From assembly GCF_009728935.1 (NCBI RefSeq), contig NZ_CP034235.1:6957501-7021500 (forward strand): a DNA stretch of 64,000 nucleotides, written 5' to 3'. The DNA is from Paenibacillus psychroresistens (GTDB taxonomy: Bacteria > Bacillota > Bacilli > Paenibacillales > NBRC-103111). Both the position numbers and the translations under genes were made by a program. A model generated the notes under the pieces. The model did not search any database. It was given only the letters and a program-made list of their open reading frames with translations, and was not told the origin of the DNA. This document shows, in pieces, positions 17,539 through 25,594 of this stretch (positions are counted from its first letter, which is position 1; the number at the start of each line of letters is the position of its first letter).

Positions 17539-18156
17539 TTAAGGCCTCTTCAATGTAAGCCGTGTTCCTAGACTAGCATAATCATTCCCAGCCAGCCGGC
17601 TCATTGGATTCAGCTTATCTGGATTGATGTGCCCATCCTCATAAACAGCTTCATCGAAGTGAAAACGTACGACTCGTCCAATCAATAAATCACAAGCTGG
17701 CTCATCGCCTTCTTTACCCGAACCACCTAATGGAATCGATTGCTCCAGCAAGCATTCCATTCGAATTTTTGCTTCTTTTATACCCGGTACATCTATCACT
17801 TCACTGGCAATTGGCGTAAAACCAGCTCGCTCTACTTCACTTTCCTCTGAAGGCAGATTAGCTGCTGTTTCATTAACCTGATGAATGATTGATTCATCCG
17901 TTATATGAACAACGAACGAACCTTGTTCGATGGCATTCCTAGCCGTATCTTTCATTACACCCGACTTCCGCTGAACAGCTATGGAAATTAACGGAGGCTG
18001 GCTTGAAACAATGGAAAAGTAGCTGAAAGGAGCTGCGTTCAAAACTCCAGTTTGAGAAAGTGTTGTAACCAAAGCAATGGGTCTCGGAATAATACTGCCA
18101 ATCAACAGCTTATAATTCTCTCTATCGGTTTGAGTGGTCGGATCAATGGATATCAT
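17539..18156 (-). CDS. Flavin reductase-like FMN-binding split-barrel protein
   Basis: This 205-residue protein has the family signature RPIALVTTLSQTGVLNAAPFSYFSIVSSQPP near residues 25-55, then a phosphate-binding SGVMKDTARN segment. Members bind FMN and reduce flavins, or serve as flavin-dependent hydroxylase partners. It is the last gene of a cluster with a MarR regulator, pirin, DoxX, ring-cleaving dioxygenase and esterase, 24 nt after the esterase stop, which suggests a role in reducing quinones or aromatic electrophiles. The substrate is inferred from context only. Confidence 0.85.
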   Translation of the reverse strand: MISIDPTTQTDRENYKLLIGSIIPRPIALVTTLSQTGVLNAAPFSYFSIVSSQPPLISIAVQRKSGVMKDTARNAIEQGSFVVHITDESIIHQVNETAANLPSEESEVERAGFTPIASEVIDVPGIKEAKIRMECLLEQSIPLGGSGKEGDEPACDLLIGRVVRFHFDEAVYEDGHINPDKLNPMSRLAGNDYASLGTRLTLKRP

Positions 18157-18180
18157 AATTAGCTCCTATTTAGAAACGAT

Positions 18181-18798
18181 TTAGTCCTTCCACTGCTTCT
18201 GAAACCAAGCTGCAGCCGCAGCTACTTCGGTAGAAGTTAGTTGATGTCCGTAGCGTTCCCAATGTACTTCGACCGCTGCACCCGCTCCACTAAGCAGCTC
18301 TTGCAGCTCTTCCGTTTCCTGCGGCGTACAGATCGGATCATTGCTCCCTGCGCCGATAAAGATCGGAATGCCAGATAAATCTGGAAGTGTAAGTCCTCTT
18401 AACGGAACCATCGGATGATGAAGAATTGCAGCTTTAAACGCATGCTTATAATGAAACAGCAGACTGCCTGCAATATTGGCACCATTGGAGTAACCAACCG
18501 CAACGAGGTTATCACGATCAAACCCGTTCTCGATGGCTGCCTCATCTAGAAACTCACTGAGCTCCTTAGTGCGGAAGATCAGATCAGCTTCATCAAACAC
18601 GCCTTCTGCCAATCTCCTAAAAAAGCGCGGCATCCCATTCTCCAACACATTCCCTCTCACACTAATGATCGAGGAATCTGGAGAAATTTGTTTAGCTAGC
18701 GGCAATAAATCTCGTTCCGTTCCGCCCGTTCCATGAAAAAGAACTAAAGTCGGAGCTTCTTGGCGAGTTCCCTGCTGGAAGATATGCTTCATGCTCAT
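18181..18798 (-). CDS. Alpha/beta hydrolase, MhqD-like carboxylesterase
   Basis: The 205-residue protein begins MSMKHIFQQGTRQEAPTLVLFHGTGG (oxyanion-hole HGTGG), has the nucleophile elbow VGYSNGAN, an acid in GAGSNDPICTP and catalytic His in RYGHQLT. It matches the phospholipase/carboxylesterase family that includes Bacillus MhqD. The ATG overlaps the upstream dioxygenase stop by 4 nt (ATGA type), so the two are coupled. Inference: it hydrolyses ring-cleavage products or esters generated by the preceding enzyme. Confidence 0.85.
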   Translation of the reverse strand: MSMKHIFQQGTRQEAPTLVLFHGTGGTERDLLPLAKQISPDSSIISVRGNVLENGMPRFFRRLAEGVFDEADLIFRTKELSEFLDEAAIENGFDRDNLVAVGYSNGANIAGSLLFHYKHAFKAAILHHPMVPLRGLTLPDLSGIPIFIGAGSNDPICTPQETEELQELLSGAGAAVEVHWERYGHQLTSTEVAAAAAWFQKQWKD

Positions 18799-19745
18799 GC
18801 TTGATTCGCCTCCACTACTCTTACTTTTATAGGCTGAAGATTGCCTTCAATTTGGGCACGATGCGGTTCATACCATTCAGGCAGCATCAGTTTTTCACCT
18901 AATGAATCTGCAGGCTCATCATTCGCAAATCCTGGTGGATCTGTTGCAATTTCAAAGAGTATCCCTCCAGCTTCACGGAAGTAGATCGCATTAAAATATT
19001 GGCGGTCAATAACAGGGGTCGGATGATAACCGTACGCTTCTGCTGCACTTCTCCATTCCAAATGCTGTTCAAAATCTGAAGCACGCCAAGCGATATGATG
19101 AACCGCTCCTGCTCCGTCACTGCCGCGTTCTACTGCTGCAAGTGGAATATCGATCACATTGCCAATTTCGCCATTGGACTGAAGCCTTGCATAAGTTCCA
19201 TCTTCTCCGACCTTTTTAAAGCCGAGCAGGTTTTCAACGGCATCTATTGTTTTAGCCGGGTTAGTGCTGAATAATACCGCGCCTCCGAAGCCTTTAATCG
19301 CTTCTTCTGGTGTAATTCCACCAAAGGACCAAGTGCTCTTAGCACCCTCTGCACGTTCGACGATCTCAAGACCTAATCCTTCTTTATCTGTGAATTGAAG
19401 ATATTGCTCAGAGAACCGACTAATTTTAGTAGTTGCAACTCCAAAGCTTGCCAAGCGATTTTCCCAGAAGCCAAGAGAGCCTTGAGGCACAGCATATGAC
19501 GTAATGCCTACTTGGCCGCCACCGATTCTGCCTTTGCGAGATCCTGGAGATGGGAAGAAAGTAATAATCGAGCCTGGGCTCCCTGCCTCATCAGCAAAAT
19601 ATAAGTGATAGACCTCAGGTGCATCAAAATTAATTGTTTTCTTAACCATCCGAAGCCCAAGAATACCTGCATAAAAATCAACAATGCCTTGTGGATCGCT
19701 CGCAAATGCCGTCACGTGATGAATACCAGCTGTTTGTAATGTCAT
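18795..19745 (-). CDS. Ring-cleaving dioxygenase, glyoxalase/VOC family (MhqO/MhqA-like)
   Basis: Two VOC modules are fused in about 316 residues. Metal-ligand candidates are His in GIHHVTAFA near the N-terminus, His in AVHHIAWRA (about 218) and Glu in GILFEIATDPPGF (about 270). Bacillus relatives are induced by catechol and methylhydroquinone and are thought to cleave the aromatic ring. The ATG at 19745 (MTLQTAGIHH) follows AAAGGAG at 8 nt; a GTG at 19754 overlaps that site and is unlikely. It is coupled to the esterase downstream. Confidence 0.88.
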   Translation of the reverse strand: MTLQTAGIHHVTAFASDPQGIVDFYAGILGLRMVKKTINFDAPEVYHLYFADEAGSPGSIITFFPSPGSRKGRIGGGQVGITSYAVPQGSLGFWENRLASFGVATTKISRFSEQYLQFTDKEGLGLEIVERAEGAKSTWSFGGITPEEAIKGFGGAVLFSTNPAKTIDAVENLLGFKKVGEDGTYARLQSNGEIGNVIDIPLAAVERGSDGAGAVHHIAWRASDFEQHLEWRSAAEAYGYHPTPVIDRQYFNAIYFREAGGILFEIATDPPGFANDEPADSLGEKLMLPEWYEPHRAQIEGNLQPIKVRVVEANQA

Positions 19746-19804
19746 AGTAAACACTCCTTTTTATTATTAATATTAGCCTATATTTTCCTCAAATCACAAA
19801 TCAA

Positions 19805-20203
19805 TTATTTAATCAGGTTATCAAGTGAGTAGTCGCCAGAGCCAATCAATGCAATACCAATAGCCACTGCAAAAAGCACAAGTGTGTATTCATAACCATT
19901 AGCAGTGTTCCAAACGCCATTCTTATAATGTACCTTTATTATCGCACCAAGCATAGCCAAAGCAATTAATATTCCAGCTAGAGGTGTAAACAAACCTACC
20001 GTAAGTAGTGTTCCACCAACCAATTCCAGTAATCCAGCAAATACAGCCATTAGCACACCTGGTTTAATACCGATTGATTCCATCCAACCTCCAGTCCCTT
20101 TGGGTCCATACCCGCCGAACCAACCAAATAACTTTTGTGAACCATGCCCGATGAATAAAACCCCAACAACTACACGAATTAATAATAATCCCAATGCTAC
20201 CAT
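19805..20203 (-). CDS. DoxX family membrane protein (MhqP-like)
   Basis: This is a small four-helix membrane protein of about 132 residues, with the DoxX signature LLLIRVVVGVLFIGHGSQKLFGWFGG near its N-terminus and GVWNTANGYEY before the last helices. In Bacillus a DoxX protein (MhqP) is co-regulated with ring-cleaving dioxygenases. The ATG at 20203 lies 10 nt from GGAG and is preferred to the GTG at 20212, which sits against it. An operator-like motif lies just upstream at 20232-20253. Confidence 0.85.
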   Translation of the reverse strand: MVALGLLLIRVVVGVLFIGHGSQKLFGWFGGYGPKGTGGWMESIGIKPGVLMAVFAGLLELVGGTLLTVGLFTPLAGILIALAMLGAIIKVHYKNGVWNTANGYEYTLVLFAVAIGIALIGSGDYSLDNLIK

Positions 20204-20231
20204 TACAATCACACTCCAATTAGTTTTATTT

Positions 20232-20253
20232 TAAAAGTCTTAATTTAAAGATA
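20232..20253. promoter_or_regulatory. Candidate operator upstream of doxX, shared with the marR promoter
   Basis: The plus-strand 22-mer starts TAAAAGTCTTAA and ends TTTAAAGATA; 20 of 22 positions match 21581-21602 in front of the MarR gene. Its core is the near-palindrome TCTTAAWTTAAAGA, the size and symmetry expected for a MarR-family site. Confidence 0.55.
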
Positions 20254-20288
20254 TATGGCAAAACCTAGCCTCGAATTATCGAGGGATC

Positions 20289-21065
20289 TTACCTTTTATG
20301 ATAAAGTGGATATTCCACTGTAGCGGGAACTTCAATCAGGATCAGCCTTAGGCTGTCATCTCCTGTGTTTGTGATCTCGAACTCTGTATCGACAGTAGCG
20401 GCCCCAATAATAAAGTCTTTGTGATGAAAATCAAGCGAATGCTTAGCTTCACCCGACTCTGCCCAGGTTCCTTGACCGCGGATTGCTAAAGCAGTCAATG
20501 TATATCCGGCAGCTACTTTTTGATGGTATAGCGATCCAGTGTTCACTTCTACATCCCACATTTTCACATCTGCCACTAATTCAACTGGAGCGCCTGAGCC
20601 AATCACTGTTTTAACCGAATATCCAGCATCATTGCTGATTTGCGGGAAATCCTCATGCTCATGTTGTCGATAGGTCGGCTGTCTTTTAACGGCTTGCGAT
20701 AGCTCTGGCTCAAACCAAATTTGGAATAACTCCGCATTTGCTCCAAGCTTCTCTTGATGACTCACTCCTGAGCCCGTCTGCATAACCTGTGCTCCGCCTG
20801 CGCCAACTGTGCTCTGGGTTCCCAGCGTATCACCATGAAAAGCAGTGCCTTCAACCACATAAGTCATTATTTCAAAGCCTTGATGGGGATGTAAACCAAT
20901 CATCGCTTCTTGACTGGAGAATGCCCATGCCCAATAAAATAAGGGACCTACTCTTTTAACAACGGCTCCCTCACCTGGAAAACCAATTGGTTTCTGTTCC
21001 TTGATTTTCCCGCCATCAAATTCGCCAATTCCCTGCATAGCCGGTGTATAAACCAATGCTTGCAT
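20289..21065 (-). CDS. Pirin family protein
   Basis: The 258-residue bicupin begins MQALVYTPAMQGIGEFDGG. The metal-binding cupin motif is in MIGLHPHQGFEIMTYVVEG (His pair) with HQEKLG further on, and the pirin hallmark QTGSGVSHQEK is present. Some bacterial pirins are quercetin dioxygenases, others redox-sensing regulators. AAGGAGG precedes the ATG by 9 nt, and it lies 33 nt after the MarR stop in the same direction. In context it is a likely part of the aromatic or quinone stress response. Confidence 0.9.
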   Translation of the reverse strand: MQALVYTPAMQGIGEFDGGKIKEQKPIGFPGEGAVVKRVGPLFYWAWAFSSQEAMIGLHPHQGFEIMTYVVEGTAFHGDTLGTQSTVGAGGAQVMQTGSGVSHQEKLGANAELFQIWFEPELSQAVKRQPTYRQHEHEDFPQISNDAGYSVKTVIGSGAPVELVADVKMWDVEVNTGSLYHQKVAAGYTLTALAIRGQGTWAESGEAKHSLDFHHKDFIIGAATVDTEFEITNTGDDSLRLILIEVPATVEYPLYHKR

Positions 21066-21098
21066 AAAAACACACCTCCTTGTTAAAGTCTATTAATA

Positions 21099-21548
21099 TT
21101 AAGCTTGTTCCGCACCTCTACCCAGTTTCTTCAGCAAGTCAATCACAGTTTTCTTCTCATCTGTGTTAACTCCATTAGAAATGGAATGAATCAAGGCGGC
21201 ATGCTCTGGAAAGATTCGGCTGAAAAATTCATTACCGGCTTCCGTAAGCTCTGCAAAAATAACTCGGCGGTCTTCCTTGCAAGGTACTCGCTTGAGATAC
21301 TCTTTCTTCTCTAGCTTGTCGATATTATACGTAATGCTTCCACTGGTTATCAGGACCTTCTCGCCTATTTGCTGTAAAGGAATTCTTCCCTTCGTATACA
21401 ACACCTCGAGCACCATGAATTCGGACGGTGACAAACCATATTGCTTCATATCTTTAATGGCTTGGTCCATAAGCGTCTTATAGGCTTTAGATAGAACTAC
21501 GAATAATTTAAGTGAGCTTGCTGCTGCATCATCTAATGGAATGGACAA
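21099..21548 (-). CDS. MarR family regulator, MhqR-like
   Basis: The 149-residue winged-helix protein includes SLKLFVVLSKAYKTLMDQ, GLSPSEFMVLEVLYTKG, PLQQIGEKVLITSGSITYNIDKLEKK (recognition helix) and RRVIFAELTEAG (wing). From memory this is close to Bacillus MhqR, which represses a regulon for quinone and catechol detoxification. The start is TTG, placed by GGGAGG about 10 nt upstream. It heads a cluster containing homologues of MhqR targets, and a repeated motif at its own promoter suggests autorepression. It has Cys only in the wing region (RVPCKEDRR). Confidence 0.88.
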   Translation of the reverse strand: MSIPLDDAAASSLKLFVVLSKAYKTLMDQAIKDMKQYGLSPSEFMVLEVLYTKGRIPLQQIGEKVLITSGSITYNIDKLEKKEYLKRVPCKEDRRVIFAELTEAGNEFFSRIFPEHAALIHSISNGVNTDEKKTVIDLLKKLGRGAEQA

Positions 21549-21567
21549 TGAATGTTCACCTCCCGTA

Positions 21568-21604
21568 TATATCTTTAGATTAAATGTCTTAAATTAAAGA
21601 TATA
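21568..21604. promoter_or_regulatory. Candidate MhqR-like operator at the marR promoter
   Basis: A 10-bp inverted repeat TATATCTTTA (21568-21577) / TAAAGATATA (21595-21604) encloses the TCTTAAATTAAAGA core. The 22-mer 21581-21602 matches the site before doxX. It lies 20-56 nt upstream of the TTG start. Confidence 0.55.
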
Positions 21605-21642
21605 ATATTTAAAGACTTCTGTCAAGAAGATCTTTAAGAATT

Positions 21643-22314
21643 CTAGTTCTCGTGAATTCGCACCATTCCATCGGCTCGTCCTACAATTAGTATATTGGTC
21701 ATGTTAACGAATAAACCGTTCTCGGCTACACCAGGAATGCGATTTAGCTTCACTGTCATTTCGGCAGGATTAGTGATCGTATCAAATGGGCAATCTAATA
21801 AGTAATTGCCATTATCCGTAATAAAAGGAGCTCCATTGGCCATTCGCAAAGTCGGTGCACAGCCCAATCGTGCAATTTGGATGCTTGTAAGCTCCCAACC
21901 AAACTTCGCAACCTCAACAGGCAATGGAAAATGGCCAAGCTCAGAAACGCATTTGGAATGGTCCACTACGGTTATGAATACCGAAGAGTAGCTAGCAAGC
22001 ATCTTCTCTCTTAGCAGCGCACCTCCCCCACCTTTAATGAGATTTACGTCTGAGCTAACTTCATCTGCGCCATCTATCGTCAAATCTAATTTTTTCATGC
22101 TTGGATACGGCTTAAATAACGGAATGCCTAATTCAATTGCGAGCTTCTCTGTTTGCTCTGATGTTGGTATGGCTTCGATTCGCAGACCTTCCTTCACCAT
22201 TTCGCCAAGCTTAACAATCGTCCAATATACAGTTGAGCCCGTACCTAATCCAATCTTCATCCCATTCTTAACATATTCTGCAGCTTTTTCACCAGCAGCT
22301 TTTTTACTATCCAC
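21643..22314 (-). CDS. rpiA: Ribose-5-phosphate isomerase A
   Basis: The 223-residue enzyme interconverts ribose 5-phosphate and ribulose 5-phosphate in the pentose phosphate pathway. Diagnostic motifs are GLGTGSTVYW, AIPTSEQTEKLA, LTIDGADEVSSDVNLIKGGGGALLREK (the catalytic Asp/Lys region) and PVEVAKFGWE. The length is normal for RpiA. The start is GTG, preceded by AGGGTGA at about 7 nt. It is probably monocistronic, since the MarR gene downstream has its own regulated promoter. Confidence 0.96.
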   Translation of the reverse strand: MDSKKAAGEKAAEYVKNGMKIGLGTGSTVYWTIVKLGEMVKEGLRIEAIPTSEQTEKLAIELGIPLFKPYPSMKKLDLTIDGADEVSSDVNLIKGGGGALLREKMLASYSSVFITVVDHSKCVSELGHFPLPVEVAKFGWELTSIQIARLGCAPTLRMANGAPFITDNGNYLLDCPFDTITNPAEMTVKLNRIPGVAENGLFVNMTNILIVGRADGMVRIHEN

Positions 22315-22426
22315 TATAGATCACCCTTAGTATTAAATTCTTTTTAATGCGCTTCTTCTAATAATATAAGGTTTTGAGGCAATATGAAATGAGCCTAGAG
22401 GATTGTTTCCTTTTACTTATTATTAC

Positions 22427-23191
22427 TTATCGCCACTTGCTCTTCATGAAGCGAAGGCTATCGACCATTTCGCTCTCCTGTTGCTCGACCTTGCATTCTG
22501 CGGAAATCATGCCGGAGTAGCCGATTTCTCTAAGAATCGCAGAAAAGGTATCATAATCGTATTGCCCCGAGCCAGGGTTCCGTCTCCCGGTATCCGCCAG
22601 ATGGATATGTGCTAACCAATCCTTATGCTCCCGCAATGTGCTAAGCGGCTCATTCTCCTCATCCATATGATAGAAATCCGCTAAAACCCGCACCGCCGGA
22701 TCGTTAATTTGCTTCGCATAATACACGCCATCCGCAACGCTGTTGATGACGTTTGATTCTTTGCGGTTGAGCGGTTCAATCGCAAGTATCACACCGGTAT
22801 CCTTCATTTCAGCTGCGCACCAATTTAGCACCTGCAACAGTTGTTCCTCTGCGCGGGCAGTCTCCCAGCCCTCGGGAATGGTACGAGCTCCACCGCTTCC
22901 CAATACGGCAATCCTTGCCCCTGCTTTGACAAAAACTTCAACCGCAGTCGCTATGTATCGTCGAATACGTTCGACATCAGCAGCTGGCCCAACAATTTTG
23001 ATATCCTGTGGAAAAAAAACGTTGAACGCTTTTACTGGTAGTGGCGATTGCTGAACAAGCTTAAGCTGGCGGCGATATTCTTCCTGGTTCTCAAGCTGCA
23101 TTGGAGCCAAGGCAAGTTCAATGTAATCAAATCCAAGTTTGGCAAGCAGCTCAGCATCTTTTAAATCGGTACACCAACCGAATGAATTCAT
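22427..23191 (-). CDS. Sugar phosphate isomerase/epimerase family TIM-barrel protein
   Basis: This 254-residue AP-endonuclease-2-like TIM barrel has ILAIEPLNRKESNVIN (metal Glu, about 140), VRVLADFYHMDEEN (Asp-x-x-His), LAHIHLADTGRRNPGSG (His) and MISAECKV (Glu). This set matches xylose-isomerase-like epimerases. The N-terminus MNSFGWCTDLKDAELLAKLGFDYIE is typical. The substrate is unknown; it lies upstream of rpiA in the same direction with a 112-nt gap. Confidence 0.88.
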   Translation of the reverse strand: MNSFGWCTDLKDAELLAKLGFDYIELALAPMQLENQEEYRRQLKLVQQSPLPVKAFNVFFPQDIKIVGPAADVERIRRYIATAVEVFVKAGARIAVLGSGGARTIPEGWETARAEEQLLQVLNWCAAEMKDTGVILAIEPLNRKESNVINSVADGVYYAKQINDPAVRVLADFYHMDEENEPLSTLREHKDWLAHIHLADTGRRNPGSGQYDYDTFSAILREIGYSGMISAECKVEQQESEMVDSLRFMKSKWR

Positions 23192-23267
23192 TGGATATCC
23201 CTACCTTAATTTATATTTGTATTAAGCTTACTTCAGTGTAGCATTAAAACTCTACAATAAATAACCT

Positions 23268-23293
23268 GTTTAAATTTCCATCTATACGGGTAA
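23268..23293 (+). promoter_or_regulatory. Sigma-B-type promoter of the CsbD gene
   Basis: GTTTAA (23268-23273), a 14-nt spacer and GGGTAA (23288-23293) fit the sigma-B consensus GTTTAA-N(12-14)-GGGTAT closely. They lie 33 nt before the CsbD ATG. Confidence 0.8.
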
Positions 23294-23325
23294 AAGTCTT
23301 TATCAAATAAAAGGAGATGTTAACT

Positions 23326-23505
23326 ATGACAGAACATAACGGAACGAGCGATAAGATTAAAGGTGCAGTTTCCAAAATAAAAGGTGAAGTCAAGGATCAG
23401 ATTGGCAACGCAACCGACAATTACTCGCTTCAAGCAGAAGGCAAGCTCGATAAAATAAAAGGCACCATTCAAGAAGAAATCGGGAAAGCCAAGGATCAGC
23501 AGTAA
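23326..23505 (+). CDS. CsbD family general stress protein
   Basis: The product is 59 residues, beginning MTEHNGTSDKIKGAVSKIKG with a second copy of the motif, LDKIKGTIQEEIGKAK. This is the CsbD fold found in many stress-induced bacterial proteins; Bacillus CsbD is sigma-B controlled. The ATG at 23326 follows AAGGAG at 9 nt; an ATG at 23317 overlaps that site and is rejected. It is a single gene, convergent with the hydrolase and sharing a bidirectional terminator. Confidence 0.92.
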   Translation: MTEHNGTSDKIKGAVSKIKGEVKDQIGNATDNYSLQAEGKLDKIKGTIQEEIGKAKDQQ

Positions 23506-23517
23506 AACGTGAAAAGA

Positions 23518-23550
23518 GGCTATTGGAGGAAATGATCCAATAGCCTTTTT
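23518..23550 (+). terminator. Terminator between csbD and the convergent hydrolase gene
   Basis: A 10-bp stem GGCTATTGGA/TCCAATAGCC (23518-23527, 23536-23545) with an 8-nt loop is followed by T6 on the plus strand. An A-rich 5' flank lets it work on the minus strand too. Confidence 0.9.
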
Positions 23551-23568
23551 TATTCAAGCTCCATCCAT

Positions 23569-24330
23569 TCATGTTATAACTCCATCTGGATATCGTGTTA
23601 GAATCTCCTTATCATGTCCCGGCAGCAAGAGATCTCCAGCAAGCTTCAAGCGTTTCAAGGCATCTACGGATTCATAAAGACTAACTCCCAACCCAATCGG
23701 ATAATCCATTTCTAGGTTATCGAAGAGATACGCAACATCCCCTGTTAAAACAACACTTCCCACTTTCGTTGAGATTTGTACTGCTTGCGAGCATGCCGTA
23801 TGACCTCCAGTCCAGATGACACGAATCCCTGGCAATACCTCTTCCTCTTTTCCGACAAAACGCAGCTGGCTTTTCATTTCATTAGCCATATAAGCCAATA
23901 AATCCAGCGGAAATTGATCGAATACGGGATGAATTGGATTTCTTGCCACCTCCCAGCCTGCTCCGTTAACCACAATGACAGCACGGGTAAACAGTGGAAT
24001 ATTCGCAATATGGTCATAATGAAGATGAGTTAGAATGACCATATCAATGTCATCTGCCTGAAGCCCATGGCTCGCCAATAAACTAACCGTATCCTCGCCA
24101 GGTCCAACTGGGAAAGCGATTTGACTATTCTTGGCCCTTTCTACAAACTGCTTGGGATACTCTCCGCCCATGCCCGTATCAACAAGGAGCTTCTTTCCTT
24201 CCCCTTGAATTAACCAGAAGTAACAATTGACATCCCTCGTCCGATCAAAGCCTTTCATATAAAGAAAGATCGGCTCCGGTGCAGTATGCGTTGCCGTTTT
24301 CAAGCATTGTATGTGATAGTTATGAGTCAT
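23569..24330 (-). CDS. Metallo-beta-lactamase-fold hydrolase, AHL-lactonase-like; candidate sugar lactonase
   Basis: The 253-residue protein carries the dinuclear-zinc motif HLHYDH (His102, His104, Asp106, His107), TGGHTACSQ with a further His (about 177) and VVLTGDVAY with the bridging Asp; a final His is in LLPGHDKE. This resembles N-acyl-homoserine lactonases and related lactonases. It is the last gene of the binding protein-permease-SDR-PhyH-dehydratase operon, 16 nt from the dehydratase. Inference: it may open the aldonolactone made by the sugar dehydrogenase, a step done in other organisms by SMP-30-type lactonases. Quorum quenching is an alternative. Confidence 0.85.
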   Translation of the reverse strand: MTHNYHIQCLKTATHTAPEPIFLYMKGFDRTRDVNCYFWLIQGEGKKLLVDTGMGGEYPKQFVERAKNSQIAFPVGPGEDTVSLLASHGLQADDIDMVILTHLHYDHIANIPLFTRAVIVVNGAGWEVARNPIHPVFDQFPLDLLAYMANEMKSQLRFVGKEEEVLPGIRVIWTGGHTACSQAVQISTKVGSVVLTGDVAYLFDNLEMDYPIGLGVSLYESVDALKRLKLAGDLLLPGHDKEILTRYPDGVIT

Positions 24331-24345
24331 GGCTAACCCTCCAGC

Positions 24346-25548
24346 TTACACGTCATAAAGATAATCAAAAGCAGATTCTCTTAGCTCAATACCTGCTCCT
24401 ATTCCTGTTGGAAGTGAAAACCAGCCATTCTCGGGCGACGTAATCCCTGTAAAGATTGGGTCATAATTATCGACATCTGCTCCATTGATATAAGCGAATT
24501 CTGCATAAGGGATATTAATCTCCGCAAAAATATAATGCAATGCCCAAGGCTGCAGTCCACCTGCATGCGGAATAACTGGTATATGTTGAGCGGAAGCCAT
24601 CGCACAAATTTTGCGAACCTCTGAAATGCCGCCGCACCAGCAAATATCCGGCTGGAGAATTTCAGCAGCCCGCGCATCCAACAGCTGTTGAAAACCATAA
24701 CGGGTATATTCATGTTCACCCGTTGCAATTGCAGCTGATGTGACTCTGCGATTAATAACACCATAACCTGCATAATCGTCTGGCGGGAGTGACTCCTCAA
24801 TCCATTTCACACGAAATGGAGCAACCAATTCAGCCATCCGCACCGTATACTCCACATTCCATGCCATAAAACAATCGAGCATAATTTCTTTATCAGGACC
24901 CAATGCCTCTCTGGCTTGGCGCACCAGCTCAACATTCTTGTCCATTCCTTCCTTACCAGATGCAGGCCCATAAGGCATGGCAAGCTTCTGTCCCATAAAG
25001 CCGCGTTCCTTGGTTTTCTCGAAATCATTGCCTGTTACATAAGCCTGAACCTTATCTTTAACAGCCCCGCCAAGCGTTTGATATAAAGGCTCGTTTCTTG
25101 CTTTCGCTATCAAATCCCAAAGTGCTAAATCCACAGCCGAGATTGCCATAATGGGTGAACCTTTGCGGCCGTAGGTTATGGAGGAGCGGAACATAATATC
25201 CCAATGCTTCTCGATTTGGAAGGGATCCTTGCCCAGCAAAAACTGACTTAAATGATCCTTAATAATGGCCGCAGTGCCACGCCCACCAGTGCTTTCACCA
25301 TATCCGGTAACGCCCGCATCTGTTTCAATCTGCACAATAACTCTACCTCCCATCCCTAACCATAAGGATCGGCGATCAAAGTATTCAGGATGTATGGACA
25401 TCGGATTAGCAATAACCGTTTCTGATAACCATGATCCTTTTTTCGGCAGCGGCTTTTCTGCGGATGAGTCCTGCCCAGCCTTGGCATGCGCTTCTGTCTC
25501 GACTTTGCTTTTTCCGGTAACAAATACATTAACATGGGTAATTTTCAA
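24346..25548 (-). CDS. Enolase-superfamily dehydratase, L-rhamnonate dehydratase-like
   Basis: The protein of 400 residues has the metal-binding Asp-Glu-Glu series in IMLDCFMAWN, WIEESLPPDD and ATGEHEYTRYG, then LQPDICWCGG and VIPHAGGLQP with the catalytic His. SAVDLALWDLIAKARNEPLY and GRKGSPIMAIS align by eye with E. coli RhmD. RhmD-type enzymes dehydrate L-rhamnonate to 2-keto-3-deoxy-L-rhamnonate. The start is TTG at 25548, 6 nt after GGGAGGG; a TTG at 25563 is part of that site. Related sugar acids such as L-mannonate or L-lyxonate remain possible substrates. No aldolase or keto-deoxy-sugar dehydrogenase gene is visible nearby. Confidence 0.88.
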   Translation of the reverse strand: MKITHVNVFVTGKSKVETEAHAKAGQDSSAEKPLPKKGSWLSETVIANPMSIHPEYFDRRSLWLGMGGRVIVQIETDAGVTGYGESTGGRGTAAIIKDHLSQFLLGKDPFQIEKHWDIMFRSSITYGRKGSPIMAISAVDLALWDLIAKARNEPLYQTLGGAVKDKVQAYVTGNDFEKTKERGFMGQKLAMPYGPASGKEGMDKNVELVRQAREALGPDKEIMLDCFMAWNVEYTVRMAELVAPFRVKWIEESLPPDDYAGYGVINRRVTSAAIATGEHEYTRYGFQQLLDARAAEILQPDICWCGGISEVRKICAMASAQHIPVIPHAGGLQPWALHYIFAEINIPYAEFAYINGADVDNYDPIFTGITSPENGWFSLPTGIGAGIELRESAFDYLYDV

Positions 25549-25594
25549 GCTAATCCCTCCCAATATTTCTTACAACGAGCTATCTCAGCAATCA

